Positions 31,353 through 45,294 of a DNA stretch of 64,000 bases are shown here, piece after piece. The first letter of the stretch is position 1. The number at the start of each line of letters is the position of its first letter. Both the position numbers and the translations under genes were made by a program. This DNA is from Elysia chlorotica (taxonomy: Eukaryota > Mollusca > Gastropoda > Plakobranchidae). The stretch covers positions 158,063 through 222,062 of the forward strand of contig RQTK01000771.1 of assembly GCA_003991915.1 (NCBI GenBank), written 5' to 3'. Below the pieces are notes generated by a model that made no database searches, was not told the DNA's origin, and worked only from the letters and a program-made list of their open reading frames with translations.

Positions 31353-32257
31353 AATTAAAAGCATTATCAATTGTAAAAGTACGAGGGTGCATGCATAACT
31401 TTGAATTACCTTAAATCATATTTAGTGAAGTAGGGTATGATTGTTGTCAAATAATTTGTGGTAAAAGCGTTTTGTTTAAAATTTTGCTCGATTGAAAACA
31501 GAAAAAACAAACAACCCATGGCTTTAAAATGTCACTTGTAAAAAGTAAAAAATAAAAAAGCACCAATTATATTTAGTATATTAAACAACCCGATTACAAA
31601 CACATGTACTATATTGTCTCATTGGGTTCAAACATAAAGTTCAAAATTCTTGAACCATAAAATAATTGTATTCATTAAAAAGAACGTTTCAGTTCATATA
31701 TTGGATATTTTTCTCGTGCAATACATATTATAGGGGGTAGTGTTGTTTTAGCAAACTGAAAGAGACACATACATTTATATTGAAGACTGTTTTCTTCATC
31801 TTTCACTTTGGTTAATATTTCATTTTTTGTTCTGTACATATACGGCACTTTGTGAGTTATAAAATGGGAAACACTTTTTTTTGCATTGTTATATGTTATT
31901 TTGACCAGTACTCATTAAAATGTATACGGTACAGTAAACTATACAGTGCATTATGTCTTTCTTTTTGTTTTAAGTTGTGAAGTCTACCTGATAGGTAAGA
32001 GTGTTTTTCCTATCCCACCATTAGTTAATTTCGTAATGAAGAAAAAAACAAAACAACTGCAGTGATGCAATGGGCAGCATGAACTTGAATACTAAAATTA
32101 ATAGCGCTCCAGATGGATTCAGTACCAAAATCCTATTCATTTGCGTGATTGCTGTTGTTGTCCCTGTTGTTTGTAGTGATGGTGGTAGTGGCTATCTTAG
32201 TGCTCATAGTGTTAGCGTTGACGATAGTGATCATAATCATAATAACGATTTGATAAC

Positions 32258-32442
<185 letters not shown>

Positions 32443-32445
32443 TCA

Positions 32446-35400
32446 TTCGATTGATAAAGATAAATTCGCCGATCATAAATAATGACATTTTCTTTTGTAA
32501 CTTGAAACCATTACGAAAAGTAACGCAATTATACATTATTAGACAGGTGATAGCGCTTTACACTCGTTGAAACAGAGGACTGCTTGTATAAATTAATAAA
32601 AACTGTTTTTCAAAATGGAATACAGAGGGAACATACATGAAGTTGTGGCAAGGTATTATACAGCTAACTGGCAGATGTCTTAAGAGTGCTGAAAGTGATG
32701 AAAGAAAAAAAAAAACGGGTGAAGACTGACGACCCTCGAATGTTTACACGAGTCTATAACCGGAAATAAACTTGGATATCCGCAAAATAATTCGAACTTT
32801 TCTAGTAAAATGACTTGCGTTTGTCGGACTTTGATTTGGACCTCACAACAGCAACAATATCAACAACAACAACAATTGCAACAACAACAAACCTTCACGA
32901 TTATTAACCTTTTACGAAAAATCTTAAAGCATTTTAACTGGCGACATGTACATCTTGTTCTGAAAATTGTTTCTTAGTTTAGTTTATTTTAAGCCTCAGT
33001 AACTGCCCTCCACTGGACGCGGTTTTGACTGGTCCTCTTCAGCTCGGTCCATACCGGCGGTTTTTATCTCTGCGTCGCTGCTTCTCCGTCACGTCTGATT
33101 TGGACACTGGTTTATATTTTCAGTTTCTGAAGAATGCAAGAGCGTCAAATGTTGTTATTACTATCAGACTAAAACACTGGATTTAACAGGATTCATAGGA
33201 CTAGGTAGATTTGAACCTAATTATCATATTTAAGGCATTTAAATCTAGGTAATTATGTTATGAAAACGTACACTCATTGTCTGTTGTTTCTTTTGTGGAT
33301 GTAATAATTCAATCCCCTTTTCTCTCCTTTATTTTCAAAGTTTTTGATTCCCTTTGATTTTTTACGGTGATGATGAAGAAAGTTTAGAGAAAAAGGAGTT
33401 GGCAAGCAGTATAACTTTCATACTTGTTTTAGCTTATGGGTACAAAACCATTTTCATCGAACAATACGAAGACAGAATTTTGTTAAGTGATGTCTAGTAG
33501 AATTTGTTTTTAAATGTTTACCGTCTTCCTGAAGCAAACAACTCAATGCAAGGTGTAGGCGCTACACAGATCGGTTTGCCATCCCGCATCGCACAGTTCG
33601 TTCAGCTTCTGATAAAAGAAATCACAGCTCATCTAAGTTTCTTTAGTCTTGACCAGATCCGGGAGTTGAACAGGAACTTGGGACTTATTTACTCAATTCA
33701 AGCAAACTTTCCTTAAAAACGAAATAAAGACAATTGCGGTAATAAAATGTTCGACCAATAACAAAAGGTTGAGGAATATTTCATTAGTTTTGCGTCCACT
33801 ATGTTTGCGGTAGAATCTTACACAAGACGAGGGCAGCCGCTAAGATGCGAACGGTATACATCCCGCTCTCGGCCCAAAGCACCAATACGAGTTAGTTGAG
33901 CTAGTGGCAGTCTTTAGGGAATTTTCTAGTGTGTTGAATTCTAATCAAGGTTTTATAAGTCTCTGTCACAACAGTGTACGGTAATCCTATTTGTGACAAG
34001 TAAGATACAACCCCAGTTACCTAAGTCGGTAATGCTCTGGACTTAAATGACCCCGTCTCTTCATGTTTGTCGAGAAACCAAGAGGTCGTTAAACTTATTA
34101 GCCATTACTTGTAATACTTTAGAATCTACTTTGAGGAAGGAACACATCGTATAACACTCAATGTAGTTCTTTATATATTGAAACACTTATTGAAAGTATA
34201 GTTTAAAAATATTCAATTTGCGAAAAGGCATTTAAAAACCAATAATATCTGCTGCAAACTTGACGGGTGACGTTCTCTTCGTCTCAAAAGGGTCGCCATT
34301 TTGTTTACAAATCGCAGGTTGTGCTCTTTCGTCGATGAGGACACCGGCTGCTAAAGGGTTAAAGCAAAACTAGGATTTGGTGGGATTAGCGGGATTTGGT
34401 TTGTGTACTCTCCATTTTCTAAAAGGATCCCGGCCGTTCTACAGTGTACTAACACGCAGCATAGAAAGCGTGCCTGCGAGTGTCAGGCGAACGGCCAAAA
34501 CATCTTGTTTGCAACAAAAATAGACATTCATTTTGGCTCGAATGTAGTTCTTTTCTATACCATGTGTTTTTAGCCAGAAATTGTCGTATAAAGCGGTGCA
34601 TTTTTTGTTGGAAGCGTAAATAGTATAAGTGCATCTTAAAATCAATAGACAACCATATGCATTATGGTTACTCTATCAAACATAGCTCATGACTGTTTTT
34701 CTTTTATTGGCACCAATTATTTACGTATTCATTTTTCAAAAGAAAAAAAACACCTAAAACTCAGTTACATCATCTTTCCTGACTACGTTGATCTGTCCTC
34801 GAGTGCCAAGGAACGGACTTAAGACTAAATCTGATTTTAAAGATGATAAATATTAGATTATATTCAGGCAATTTAAAGTAGGAGTGTTGAACGAAAGATA
34901 AGGAAAATTAAAGAATACCAACCATTCGCTTCTAGTTAAATTTGAAAAAAAGGGCGCTACGTGTACAATTTACCAGAGTTTTCTTGCATTGTAAAGTTAG
35001 TATGTTTATCTGACATGAAAGCATCGGACTTCCCACATGATTGTAATCCATGTTTAAGTTTATCTTTTTTCACGCCAAGATTTTTGAATTTCAATTGTCA
35101 GTGTCAGATTTATTTTTAAAACATTTATTGAGATTTTTTAAAATCACTTTGCGCGCTGATTATGAATTAGTTAAGTGTAATTTTATTTGCGTTGTTTTTT
35201 TTCATTATTCATTTTTGTTTGCTTACTGTTCCTTTCTCTTTTTTATCTTTGTTTTTTTTTCAATACCTTTTTCTTGGAAAGAAAAAGGTGTACCAGGCAC
35301 ACTCTTAACTATTCGGAGAATTAGATTAAGAACAAAAGTACAAAAACTGAGAGTCTGTGTGTGTTTTCCGATTTTATGTGTTTGTTGTTGGGGATAGGGA

Positions 35401-35863
35401 ATATTCTTCTGACAACTGCGAGCTCTATTGTTCTTTTAGTATGAAAATTATTACAATTATCACATAGTTTTGAAGCTTTTTTTCAATATCATCCAAATAT
35501 GGGTGTTACATTCATGACAAGTATATGAGATGGAGTGAGCAGCATCAAATTGAATCAGTTTTTATTAAAATTCAATATATTAAATAGGCATCCCACATTG
35601 AACATTTAAAAATACTCTAAAGGAACATTATGAACGTTTTCCACTGCAAAACTAATATATTTTTACACCAAAAAAAGGAATGAATGAAGCGGGTAACTAA
35701 AAGATTTAAACCGAAAAAAAAATCAATAATGCTTTTAATAATAATAAATATATTTTAAAAGCCTTTAAAATAATACAAATACCTGTTTGTTTTGGCGCAA
35801 AACAGCATCGACTATCACTCTTACTCAAATTATTGTATCTCTGTCTGTCTGTATGTTTTGTAT
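32446..35863. other. No gene seen
   Basis: AT-rich. A tRNA-like A box (TACCTAAGTCGGTAATGCTC, about 34018) suggests another worn SINE. The 115-aa ORF at 35050 is T-rich, Phe-rich and has no family motif. Confidence 0.55.
32847..32891. repeat. Impure (CAA)n tract
   Basis: CAACAACA runs interrupted by TATCAA and TTGCAA. Confidence 0.8.
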
Positions 35864-35870
35864 GTGTGTG

Positions 35871-35917
<47 letters not shown>

Positions 35918-36018
35918 CTAGCTCTCTCCTCTAGCTCTCTCTCCTCCCTCTAGCTCTCTCTCTCTGCCTCTATCTCTCTCTCTCCCTCTAGCTCTCTCTC
36001 CATCTCCCTCTAGCTCCG
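35864..36018. repeat. (CT)n with CTAGCTCTCTCTCC minisatellite-like end
   Basis: Pure CT at 35876-35914, then several copies of a CTCCCTCTAGCTCTCT-like word. Confidence 0.9.
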
Positions 36019-37376
36019 CGCCTCATGCTCCCCACCTCTCCCACTTCTCCCTGTGTGTCAGAGATCACAGCCCAGTGGCTGGAGGCCTGAGCTCACCTTC
36101 CTTGTTTACCGGCGAGATCAAAGAGCTTAGAATAAACGTCCCATCCTCACTGTTTCCGATTCTGTTTGTTGGTCAAGCGAGGAGCTATCATCCTACACAA
36201 ATTTGATCTTACCCTCCCACCTCGTGTTTGTCCCCACGTCCAGCGGGTCATTTTAGGTGCTTTGAAAAACTGGAAAGTCTAGAGAATAGAAGGGGCGAGT
36301 GAGGTAACACGCCTTAAGCTACAGAAGATACAAAAAGAAGATGGTTGTATAGAGGGGAGGGCAAGGAGGAGGGAAAGAATAAAAAAGATGACGACGATGG
36401 CAACAGAGAATTGAGACGAGGATGTAAAGAAGGGGACAAAAAAAAACGGGAGCAGGGGCACAAAACGAGAATGGCGAGCAGAACAAAAAAGATAAGGAAA
36501 AGAAGGACAGGAAAAGACGAGGTAACTGGAATGGAGAATATTGCATTGATTCGTTTTCTATTCTCTTCTTTTTAATGTTTCATTCGTCATACCTCTAATG
36601 TGGATTATATACTAGCATAATATACTTAAATTAATCGCGTGTTTTTCCACAAAAAGAAAAATTTTGAAACTTCTACTGATATTTTGATTTTGTTTCCTGT
36701 CTCTCTCAAAGTCTTTTGAGATTATGATTACCGAACGTTTCGCCACTGACCTCACGAAGACAGAGGTCATGAACAGTGACCGAACACTGGGAAGTCATCA
36801 ACAGACAATAGGGGGACTGGGCAGAGGAAACACGGGGCAGACAATTGGGGGACGGAGTCACGCACTCCTATTTCCGCCGCGGACCCTTTGTTGGGAGTTC
36901 CGTCCCTTTCAAGGCGTTGGTTGACAACGGGATGAGAGCAGGCTTGTTTGGTGACGTGAACTCTTGATTCTGGCTATTCAAATTTGGGCAGAAATGGGCA
37001 ACGTCTTTGAAGATCCCAGATTAATCCCGCGACAGCCTTTTCGATTTGCAACTCGTGAAAGGGGGGACGTGGACTGCGGTTATCGGATTGGTCCTTAAGA
37101 TTCTACGCCTTTGTCAATCGAGCAGCTAAACCCTCTGCTATCATTTGATTGTAGGTTTCGTGAAACAGAAGGAATACATTTCTTCCTATAACCTGCGTGA
37201 AATATTGCACACAAAATATTCCCTTACATTAAGATTACACAATCTTGCAACGGGTTTCAGTGTAACCCTTGTAATTGTGGTTGTAGCATAAGGCTACGTG
37301 AACTTTCATCAGTACTATAATATTATTCGTCGAAGTGGTATCAATAGTCATATTATTTGAGCTGCTACAACAACAA
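36019..37376. other. No gene recognised; purine-rich block at 36280-36520
   Basis: A 240-base G/A-rich stretch gives Lys/Arg/Glu readings on plus. 36724-37000 is GC-richer with an unremarkable 66-codon ORF. Confidence 0.5.
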
Positions 37377-37577
<201 letters not shown>

Positions 37578-37933
37578 GATTTATGAGAGGCAGCGTACTG
37601 AAATAATGATAATGCTGGATTTTTAAGTATTTTTTCCACACCGAATCACCACTGCCACTCAAAGAAAAGATGGTTTATACCATTAGATCACTACGCTCCT
37701 TAAGAAATGAGGTTCAAGGCGTTCACGATTTATATGTTCCCCAACCTATTCTAAAAAGTTCGACGCGCATTAGAAAATACCTAAATTATAGTCCAGGAAA
37801 AATAACGTCTTTTCGTTCAGTTAAATTTAAGATGAGGAAACTTACTTTTAGAAGAATTCTTGGTAACATAAATTTGACTGAATTACATGTATCTCGTGAT
37901 TTTAGTGAAACAAACAAAACTGTAGGGGGAATA

Positions 37934-39258
37934 GCCTCTTTCATTATTTTTTTTTAAATTATAGACTAACATAAAAGGTGCAAACTTTGCAATAATATTA
38001 AAGCATATCCGTAGTGGTGGGTTTCATTTAAAAAAATACTGAATTTCAAGCCTATATATTTATATACACGTTTTTTTTAAACTTTGGATCATTATTATTT
38101 ATAATATATTAAACCACCTGAACAATTTGACATAAACACGTTCCAAAGAAATATGCCAGTTCAGGTTTCCATTATAATGAGGTGTTTGGTACAATAATTT
38201 GTTCTTTTAAAAACAACTTGATAAATTGCTCCCTTTCAGTCTGTACAATTATAGATAAGCATACGTTTATGAGGTTAACGGATACCCGATTATTAATAGG
38301 AAATCTATCTAAATTCTGTATTCGATTGACCGTTGTACTACTTGTAGAGAAACGTAATTAGGGCCTTTGCGATTTTGTGGTGAGAGAAATCGGATGAGAA
38401 AATCTAACTCTTGCTTTAAACCGATACCAGCAAAGGGCAAGATGACACTAATTCCACCCGCTGCACGTTAAACGATAGTAAATATTTGGAAGGACAATTA
38501 GTTTAGTGAATGGGTTTCTGGGCGACCTGTTTTCTCACGCTAGCCCTCATGAGGAAAGGGTTTAAACCCCTGGGTGCTGTTTTCCGTGTACACATCAGTC
38601 AAGGTGGCCTTGGCTTGGTGAAATAGAGATGTCACTAATGTTTCAGGGTGAGAAAAAAAATCTCTTTTAAATGGGATGAGTATGAGAGAGGTTAAATGTC
38701 CAAATATTTCATTGTGAAAACTGTCTTCACAGTGTAAAATTGCGTCCAATAATGGGGTGGTTAGGCACACTTGTATGTTAACTTAAAAAAGCCTGGAACT
38801 ACTTTCAGTCGGTTACCTCATTTAAAAAAACAGAGAGAGGAGTGACCAAGAGGACATTAAACTAGGAGAATGCTTCGCATCTCCGAATAAAGGGGCTGAT
38901 AAGGCGGTAAAACAATTTAGGTCTAATGAGGAGGTCCTTGCACAGCATATCAAGTTTCGTAGAGGTACAAACACGATATAAAAGTCACTCAAAAATTAAT
39001 GTATACGCTCAAAACAATCACTCCCTTTTCATGACAACAAGCTTAAAACGCGTTCACAGTGGATATATTCCCCAATCCATACTTTAAAGTTCGACGCGCA
39101 TAAGAAAAATATCTGCCCTATTCCTGTTCCATCAAATTACAATCTGAAGTTTCCCGAACTAGAGAAGCGCTTTTTTCGGAAAGAAAACGGATTCACATAA
39201 ACGAATACTACTATGTGCTGTAAATAAATGTAGAAGAGACAATCACAAACCAAACCAT
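37934..39258 (+). repeat. 1.3-kb tandem unit, copy 1
   Basis: From GCCTCTTTCATTATT to the end of the GAACTAGAGAAGCGC / CGGAAAGAAAACGG stretch. It is repeated at 39362 with 1428-base spacing. A related partial end piece, with AAAGTTCGACGCGCAT at 37755, precedes it, as expected for a remnant of a preceding unit. No ORF of note. Confidence 0.9.
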
Positions 39259-39265
39259 TTTAAAA

Positions 39266-39266
39266 G

Positions 39267-39352
<86 letters not shown>
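39266..39352. repeat. (ACT)n microsatellite at the tandem-unit junction
   Basis: About 28 ACT units with one AAT. It is followed by AGATTTATGAG, the same word that follows the (CTA)n array at 37577. Confidence 0.95.
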
Positions 39353-39361
39353 GATTTATGA

Positions 39362-40640
39362 GCCTCTTTCGTTATTTTTTTTAAGTTATAGACTAACATA
39401 AAAGGTGCAAACTTTGCAATACTATTAAAGCATATCCGTAGTGGTGGGTTTCATGAAAAAAATAGTGAATTTCAAGCCTATATATTTATATACACGTTTT
39501 TTTTTTAAAACTTTGGATCATTATTATTTATAATATATTAAATCACCTAAACAATTTGACATAAACACATTCCAAAGAAATATGCCAGTTCAAGTTTCAA
39601 TTATAATGAGGCGTTTGGTAAAATAATTTGTTCTCTTAAAAACAACTTGATAATTTGCTCTTTTTCAGTCTGTACAATTATAGAGAAGCATGTGTTTATG
39701 AGGTCAACGTATACCCGACTATTAACTGAAAATCTGATCTAAATTCTGTATTCGATTGACCGTTGTACTACTTATAGAGAAACGTTATTAGGGCCATTGC
39801 GATTATGAGATGAGAGAAATCGGATGACAACTCTTGCTTTAAAACGATACCAGCAAAGGGCAAGATGACACTAATTCCACCCGCTGCACGTTAAACGATA
39901 GTAAATATTTGGAAGGACAATTAGTTTAGTGAATGGGTTTCTGGGCGACCTGTTTTCTCACGCTAGCCCTCATGAGGAAAGGGTTTAAACCCCTGGGTGC
40001 TGTTTTCCGTGTACACATCAGGCAAGGTGGCCTTGGCTTTGTGAAATTGAGATGTCACTAATGTTTCAGGGTGAGAAAAAAAATCTCTTTTAAATGGGAT
40101 GAGTATGAGAGGTTAAATGTCCAGATATTTCATTGTGAAAACTGTCTTCACAGTGTAAAATTGCGTCCAATAATGGGGTGGTTAGGCACACTTGTATGTT
40201 AACTTAAAAAAAGCCTGGAACTATTTTCAGTCGGTTACCTCATTTAAAAAACAGAGAGAGGAGTGACCAAGGGGACGTTAAACTAGGAGAACGCATCGCA
40301 CCTCCGAACACATGGGCTGCTCAGGGGGTAAAGCGCGTTAGGTCTAATGAGGAGGTCCTTGCACAGGATAGCAAGTCTCGCAGAGGCACAAACACGATAT
40401 AAAAAGTCATCCAAAAATGTGCACGTTCAAAGACAAAACAATGTTTCCCTTTCCATGATAACAAGTTTAAAACGCGTTCACGATTAATATTTTTCCCAGT
40501 CCATACTAAAAAGTTCGACGCGCATAAGAAAAATACTTACCCTACTCCTGTTCCCATCAAATTATAATACTAAAGTTTCCCGAACTCTCCGCACATTCTG
40601 CACTAGACAAGCACATTTTTTTCGGAAAGAAAATGGATGC
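39362..40640 (+). repeat. 1.3-kb tandem unit, copy 2
   Basis: Near-identical to 37934-39258; for example TGAATGGGTTTCTGGGCGAC and the following CTGTTTTCTCACGCTAGC occur in both. Small indels and substitutions separate them. AAAGTTCGACGCGCATAAG is at 39086 and 40510. Confidence 0.9.
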
Positions 40641-42362
40641 TAATGTACAATTCTAAAAGACTGTTGGTACCTCTGCGAAACTCCATGACATGTGAGTCCT
40701 TGGTTCTGTCCTTAATTAAAGGGCCTTTTGTCAATTCCAGATACGTCGAAGTTAGTATGTTGTAACCGACTGAGATAAAAAAAAAAATCTCGTTTTGTCT
40801 TTTTAAGCAAGACAAAAACATTTAATAAACTTTTGTTTGATGGTATGTCACTGTGTATGATCTTCGTCAGGAACATGTGAAAAGTTAACTAAGGGATGAC
40901 GTAATAATGTCTCTGGTCATATATCATTAAAGCAGAAAGACAACGTAAACACTGTGACAGTGTGAGTACAAAGTAATGCATAATTATATTAATGACTCCT
41001 TTTAAAAGCCACACAATAACATCACAAACCAAGCGTCATAGATAATTTCACACAGACACAGGGACATGCCCATTTTTTGGAGATACCTCAATGAAAAAAG
41101 CTGAGCCCCTTTAGATATACGTCAATGGAAAAATTTGCCCAAGAAAACATGGCGTTTACTTATTTTTTCATAATGTACTCTGACCAAGTCAGAATGTTAG
41201 GATGAATAAAGCACTTATGTTGCCATAGCTTAAGAAATTAAAAGATACCGGTACATAATAACATGACTGTTACTATTATATACCTGAGGGTGAGAGGTGA
41301 ACTATGATGGGCATGGATCCTGTTTTCGGAATGGCATTTAGAGATAAGATAATATAAGAATTACTTTATTATTAGTTTTTAGAGAAATTCAAATTGAAAC
41401 ATTTTAGAAGGCCAAATGACATTGACTAAATTATTTGCGTGCGTTATTTACATTAGCTTTCTTGAAGAATAGGAATACTTACTGTTACTTACTTTATTCT
41501 AGAGAAAAGTGTGAATAGATAATTATGTTGCTTTGACAAAGGTAATGAATTGTCAATTCTTAGTGGAATTTCAGTGCTAGTGGCATCGATCGACTAAGTT
41601 TAATAAATAAGTCTGAAATTAATCAAGTTGCAAGGTATTACGTCGTTGATTGGAGTTCGTGACATTCCTAAATGAAAAGATGATACAATCAAGGGTTGCT
41701 TAAACTTTTGTTTTCTAAAATATCATAAAGGAAAAACAGGGGGTCTCCAGTAACTTTTTATCCAAACAGTACATGTACAAAGCGCATATTATTACCATTA
41801 ATATCATAATATGTGAAGCAATATTGGGATTAATTTTAGTAAGAGGCAAAACCTGAATCCCGTCATAAATTAACCGTACTATACTGTGTGTACAAAAAAC
41901 AAAAACAAACAAATTAAAAAAAAACACACCAAAAAACAACAAACAAAAAAGTGTTTTAAACCAGTGATTTGAGATTCAAACGACGGATCTCCTTTCGTCA
42001 ATCAAGAGCACTACCAACTGAATTAAAAGCGCTATTATGTTCTGTGTACAGATAAGTAATACATGTATTCACCAATACTTGTGGAATGTCTCCTTTCCAT
42101 TGCAACGCTCATCTAATAAAATACTGCATCTTTCTTTAACATTTTGCACAACTATTTTCCTCACTGCCTTTTTTTTGATACTTTATTTATATAACTCGAT
42201 CGAAAGAAATCAGATAACAAGATTGTAGGTTTCAGTGTTTGTTTGATTTAGGTACCATTCCTGTGGATCTGCATTCAAAGCTTTAAAAAATGTACTGGTG
42301 ACGGGTCGTTATCAACAATTTTCATCTTCAATTGTTATAAAAGTTTCCGTTATCTTCATTTC
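40641..42362. other. No gene seen apart from a SINE head at 41960
   Basis: AT-rich, short unrelated ORFs only. Confidence 0.6.
41960..42034 (-). mobile_element. tRNA-like SINE head, minus strand
   Basis: On minus: TTTAATTCAGTTGGTAGTGC followed by TCTTGATTGACG (A box) and GTTTGAATCTCAA (B-box-like). No cloverleaf fit. Confidence 0.45.
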
Positions 42363-42462
42363 TGTCTCTGTCTCTGTTTGCCTGTCTGTTTATCTGTCTA
42401 TCTCTCTCTCTCTGTTGCTCTCTCTCTCTCTCTGTTGCTCTCTCTCTCTCTCTCTCTGACGC

Positions 42463-42544
<82 letters not shown>

Positions 42545-42568
42545 TTCCCTCTCTCCCCCCTCCCTCGT
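42363..42568. repeat. (CT)n microsatellite with GTTG and CCCT variants
   Basis: About 200 bases of CT-rich repeat. The Leu/Ser-rich 89-aa ORF is an artefact. Confidence 0.95.
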
Positions 42569-43407
42569 ATTTTTTTTAACCCACCTGCTATTTTACCTTT
42601 TGGTGCGCTCGCTCGAAAATGTGAATGGCTATTTACGCAAGACTTAGTATGGCCAAAAACCTCATTTTGTTGGAAAGCTTGTCCAAACAGGCATATTGTA
42701 CGACGCTCACCGACGCTCTATCTCTCTGTCCATGAGCGGGTGTTTTTATGGATTTCTTTGTTGACTTTTAAAGTCTGCAGTAAGGTGCAATCCCAACCGG
42801 CAATTATGTCTTTAAAGCAGTTGTATTTTGTACTTCATAAAGTACTTTTATGTTTTCAACTTCAGTTCACTTTCATTATGGGTTTGAAAAGTTAAATCTA
42901 GACTTTAATTGATGAGTTGTAAAGAACCAGACATATATGTAATATAGACATATTACATTCCCTTGATTCAATTTAGAATAAGATATATATGGCCACACGC
43001 CAAATTTAATCTCAAAGCACACGATATAATAATACGCGTAATAATACAGAAAATTTACATAGCGTCATTCTTGGGAATTTCAAATCCACGCGCGTTCACA
43101 TATGGGAAAAATCTCATTTAAAAAGAAAATGACATGGGCAAATAGTATCATTCTTATTTAAAACAAAAAAAAGAACATTTATCATTACAATTGCATGAAA
43201 CGATGTGATTGCTACCTAGGAAACTTGGTGATACAAGTGTCCCTCAAAAGTCATCAGCTTTCTTTTCCCTATAAGATGGCATGCTTTGAGACAAAATGCA
43301 GCAACAACATCAACAACAACAAAAAAGACTTTAAGGAATCCCTATATATATTCTATATCCTTAACCACACACTGAAGAGGAACAAAACAAATCTCTTTCT
43401 CTATCTA

Positions 43408-43478
<71 letters not shown>
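43408..43478. repeat. (CT)n microsatellite abutting a gap
   Basis: Pure CT into unsequenced bases. Confidence 0.96.
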
Positions 43479-44072
43479 NNNNNNNNNNNNNNNNNNNNNN
43501 NNNNNNNNNNNNNNNNNNNNNNNNNNNNNNNNNNNNNNNNNNNNNNNNNNNNNNNNNNNNNNNNNNNNNNNNNNNNNNNNNNNNNNNNNNNNNNNNNNNN
43601 NNNNNNNNNNNNNNNNNNNNNNNNNNNNNNNNNNNNNNNNNNNNNNNNNNNNNNNNNNNNNNNNNNNNNNNNNNNNNNNNNNNNNNNNNNNNNNNNNNNN
43701 NNNNNNNNNNNNNNNNNNNNNNNNNNNNNNNNNNNNNNNNNNNNNNNNNNNNNNNNNNNNNNNNNNNNNNNNNNNNNNNNNNNNNNNNNNNNNNNNNNNN
43801 NNNNNNNNNNNNNNNNNNNNNNNNNNNNNNNNNNNNNNNNNNNNNNNNNNNNNNNNNNNNNNNNNNNNNNNNNNNNNNNNNNNNNNNNNNNNNNNNNNNN
43901 NNNNNNNNNNNNNNNNNNNNNNNNNNNNNNNNNNNNNNNNNNNNNNNNNNNNNNNNNNNNNNNNNNNNNNNNNNNNNNNNNNNNNNNNNNNNNNNNNNNN
44001 NNNNNNNNNNNNNNNNNNNNNNNNNNNNNNNNNNNNNNNNNNNNNNNNNNNNNNNNNNNNNNNNNNNNNNNN
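43479..44072. other. Assembly gap, 594 N
   Basis: Unsequenced; (CT)n on the left, (TAA)n on the right. ORFs crossing it are not real. Confidence 1.
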
Positions 44073-44145
<73 letters not shown>

Positions 44146-44146
44146 G
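44073..44146. repeat. (TAA)n microsatellite
   Basis: About 24 TAA units from the gap edge. Confidence 0.96.
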
Positions 44147-45241
44147 AATAGGGAAGCAAACGGGTGGGTAATTCCGGTCTCACGCGATATCTATCGTAGC
44201 TTTGAATACCAAAGGTTACTCTTTGCACAAAATGACATCCGATCTGGCTTTACTTCAGTATGCGCTAATATCTTCACTTACTGTGTTGTACTTTAATGGA
44301 CTAAAGTTTGAAAATATTATACAATTCCCCCGCGACGTAATAATAATTATTTGTATACAGGCCTAGGCTACTAAATCTTGCAACTTAAAAAAAGAACAAC
44401 GAAGAAGAATGTAATAATCTATTGGGCAATAATACTAATTTCACTTATAAATTTCCCTAGTTGGCAGTCAGCATGGGTTTGCAAAATACTGCCTTTGATA
44501 TCGCGAACCACTAATCTTCTCTATACATGAGGTGTACTTAGTGAAGAAAGCCGTGATGGATCGTGAAGTGTCCATGATCGCCAACGCTACAAAGCACCGC
44601 ACTGGGTGGATCGTGATATAAGGGACGCAACTAATGTTTATTTGGATCGTTTATTTTGGCCAATCATTTTTAAAAGTAACATACCCTTAATTATCGTTGT
44701 TCCTGACAGCTGATTGCCTGTTGCTGTTTTTCGGTGAAAAAAAAAAATATGTTGAACCACACTCGAAATGGGGAGCATGGCTAATCATGGCAGTATTAGG
44801 TCCTATGAGAGAACTGGATTGAGAATTTCAATGTGTCTGAGATATTCAGCTTATTGCAGAATGTGGTGCTGATTTCTATTCTTCTCCTATGCTTGTAAAC
44901 ACTGTCAGAATGTTTCGAAATCATGCGCTGCATCCACCATGTCAGAGTCAGAGGAAAAAATCATGGAAGAGTTGGCTGGACAGTGAAAGGAGGGTTAAGA
45001 CTGAACAAAGAATTGTTAAATAACGAACAAGAATGGTTAATTAAGATAAATGAATTGTGTAAATTAGAATAAGAATACTTGAAACAGCAGGCAGAACTGC
45101 TATAATCAGTCATGGAAGAGGAGGAAATCTTAAAAATAAAATAGATTTATATTTTGTATCTTAAGTTTCTGTCATTAGTATCAACACGCTGACATTTATT
45201 TGATCAATATTTTTGCAGCATCTTGAAACTGTATTTTATTT

Positions 45242-45294
<53 letters not shown>

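Noticed and set aside
35050-35397. 115-aa Phe-rich ORF
   Set aside because: Arises from T-rich sequence; no motif, no start context.
43195-44228. Long ORFs spanning the second gap
   Set aside because: Most codons are N; both ends are microsatellite.
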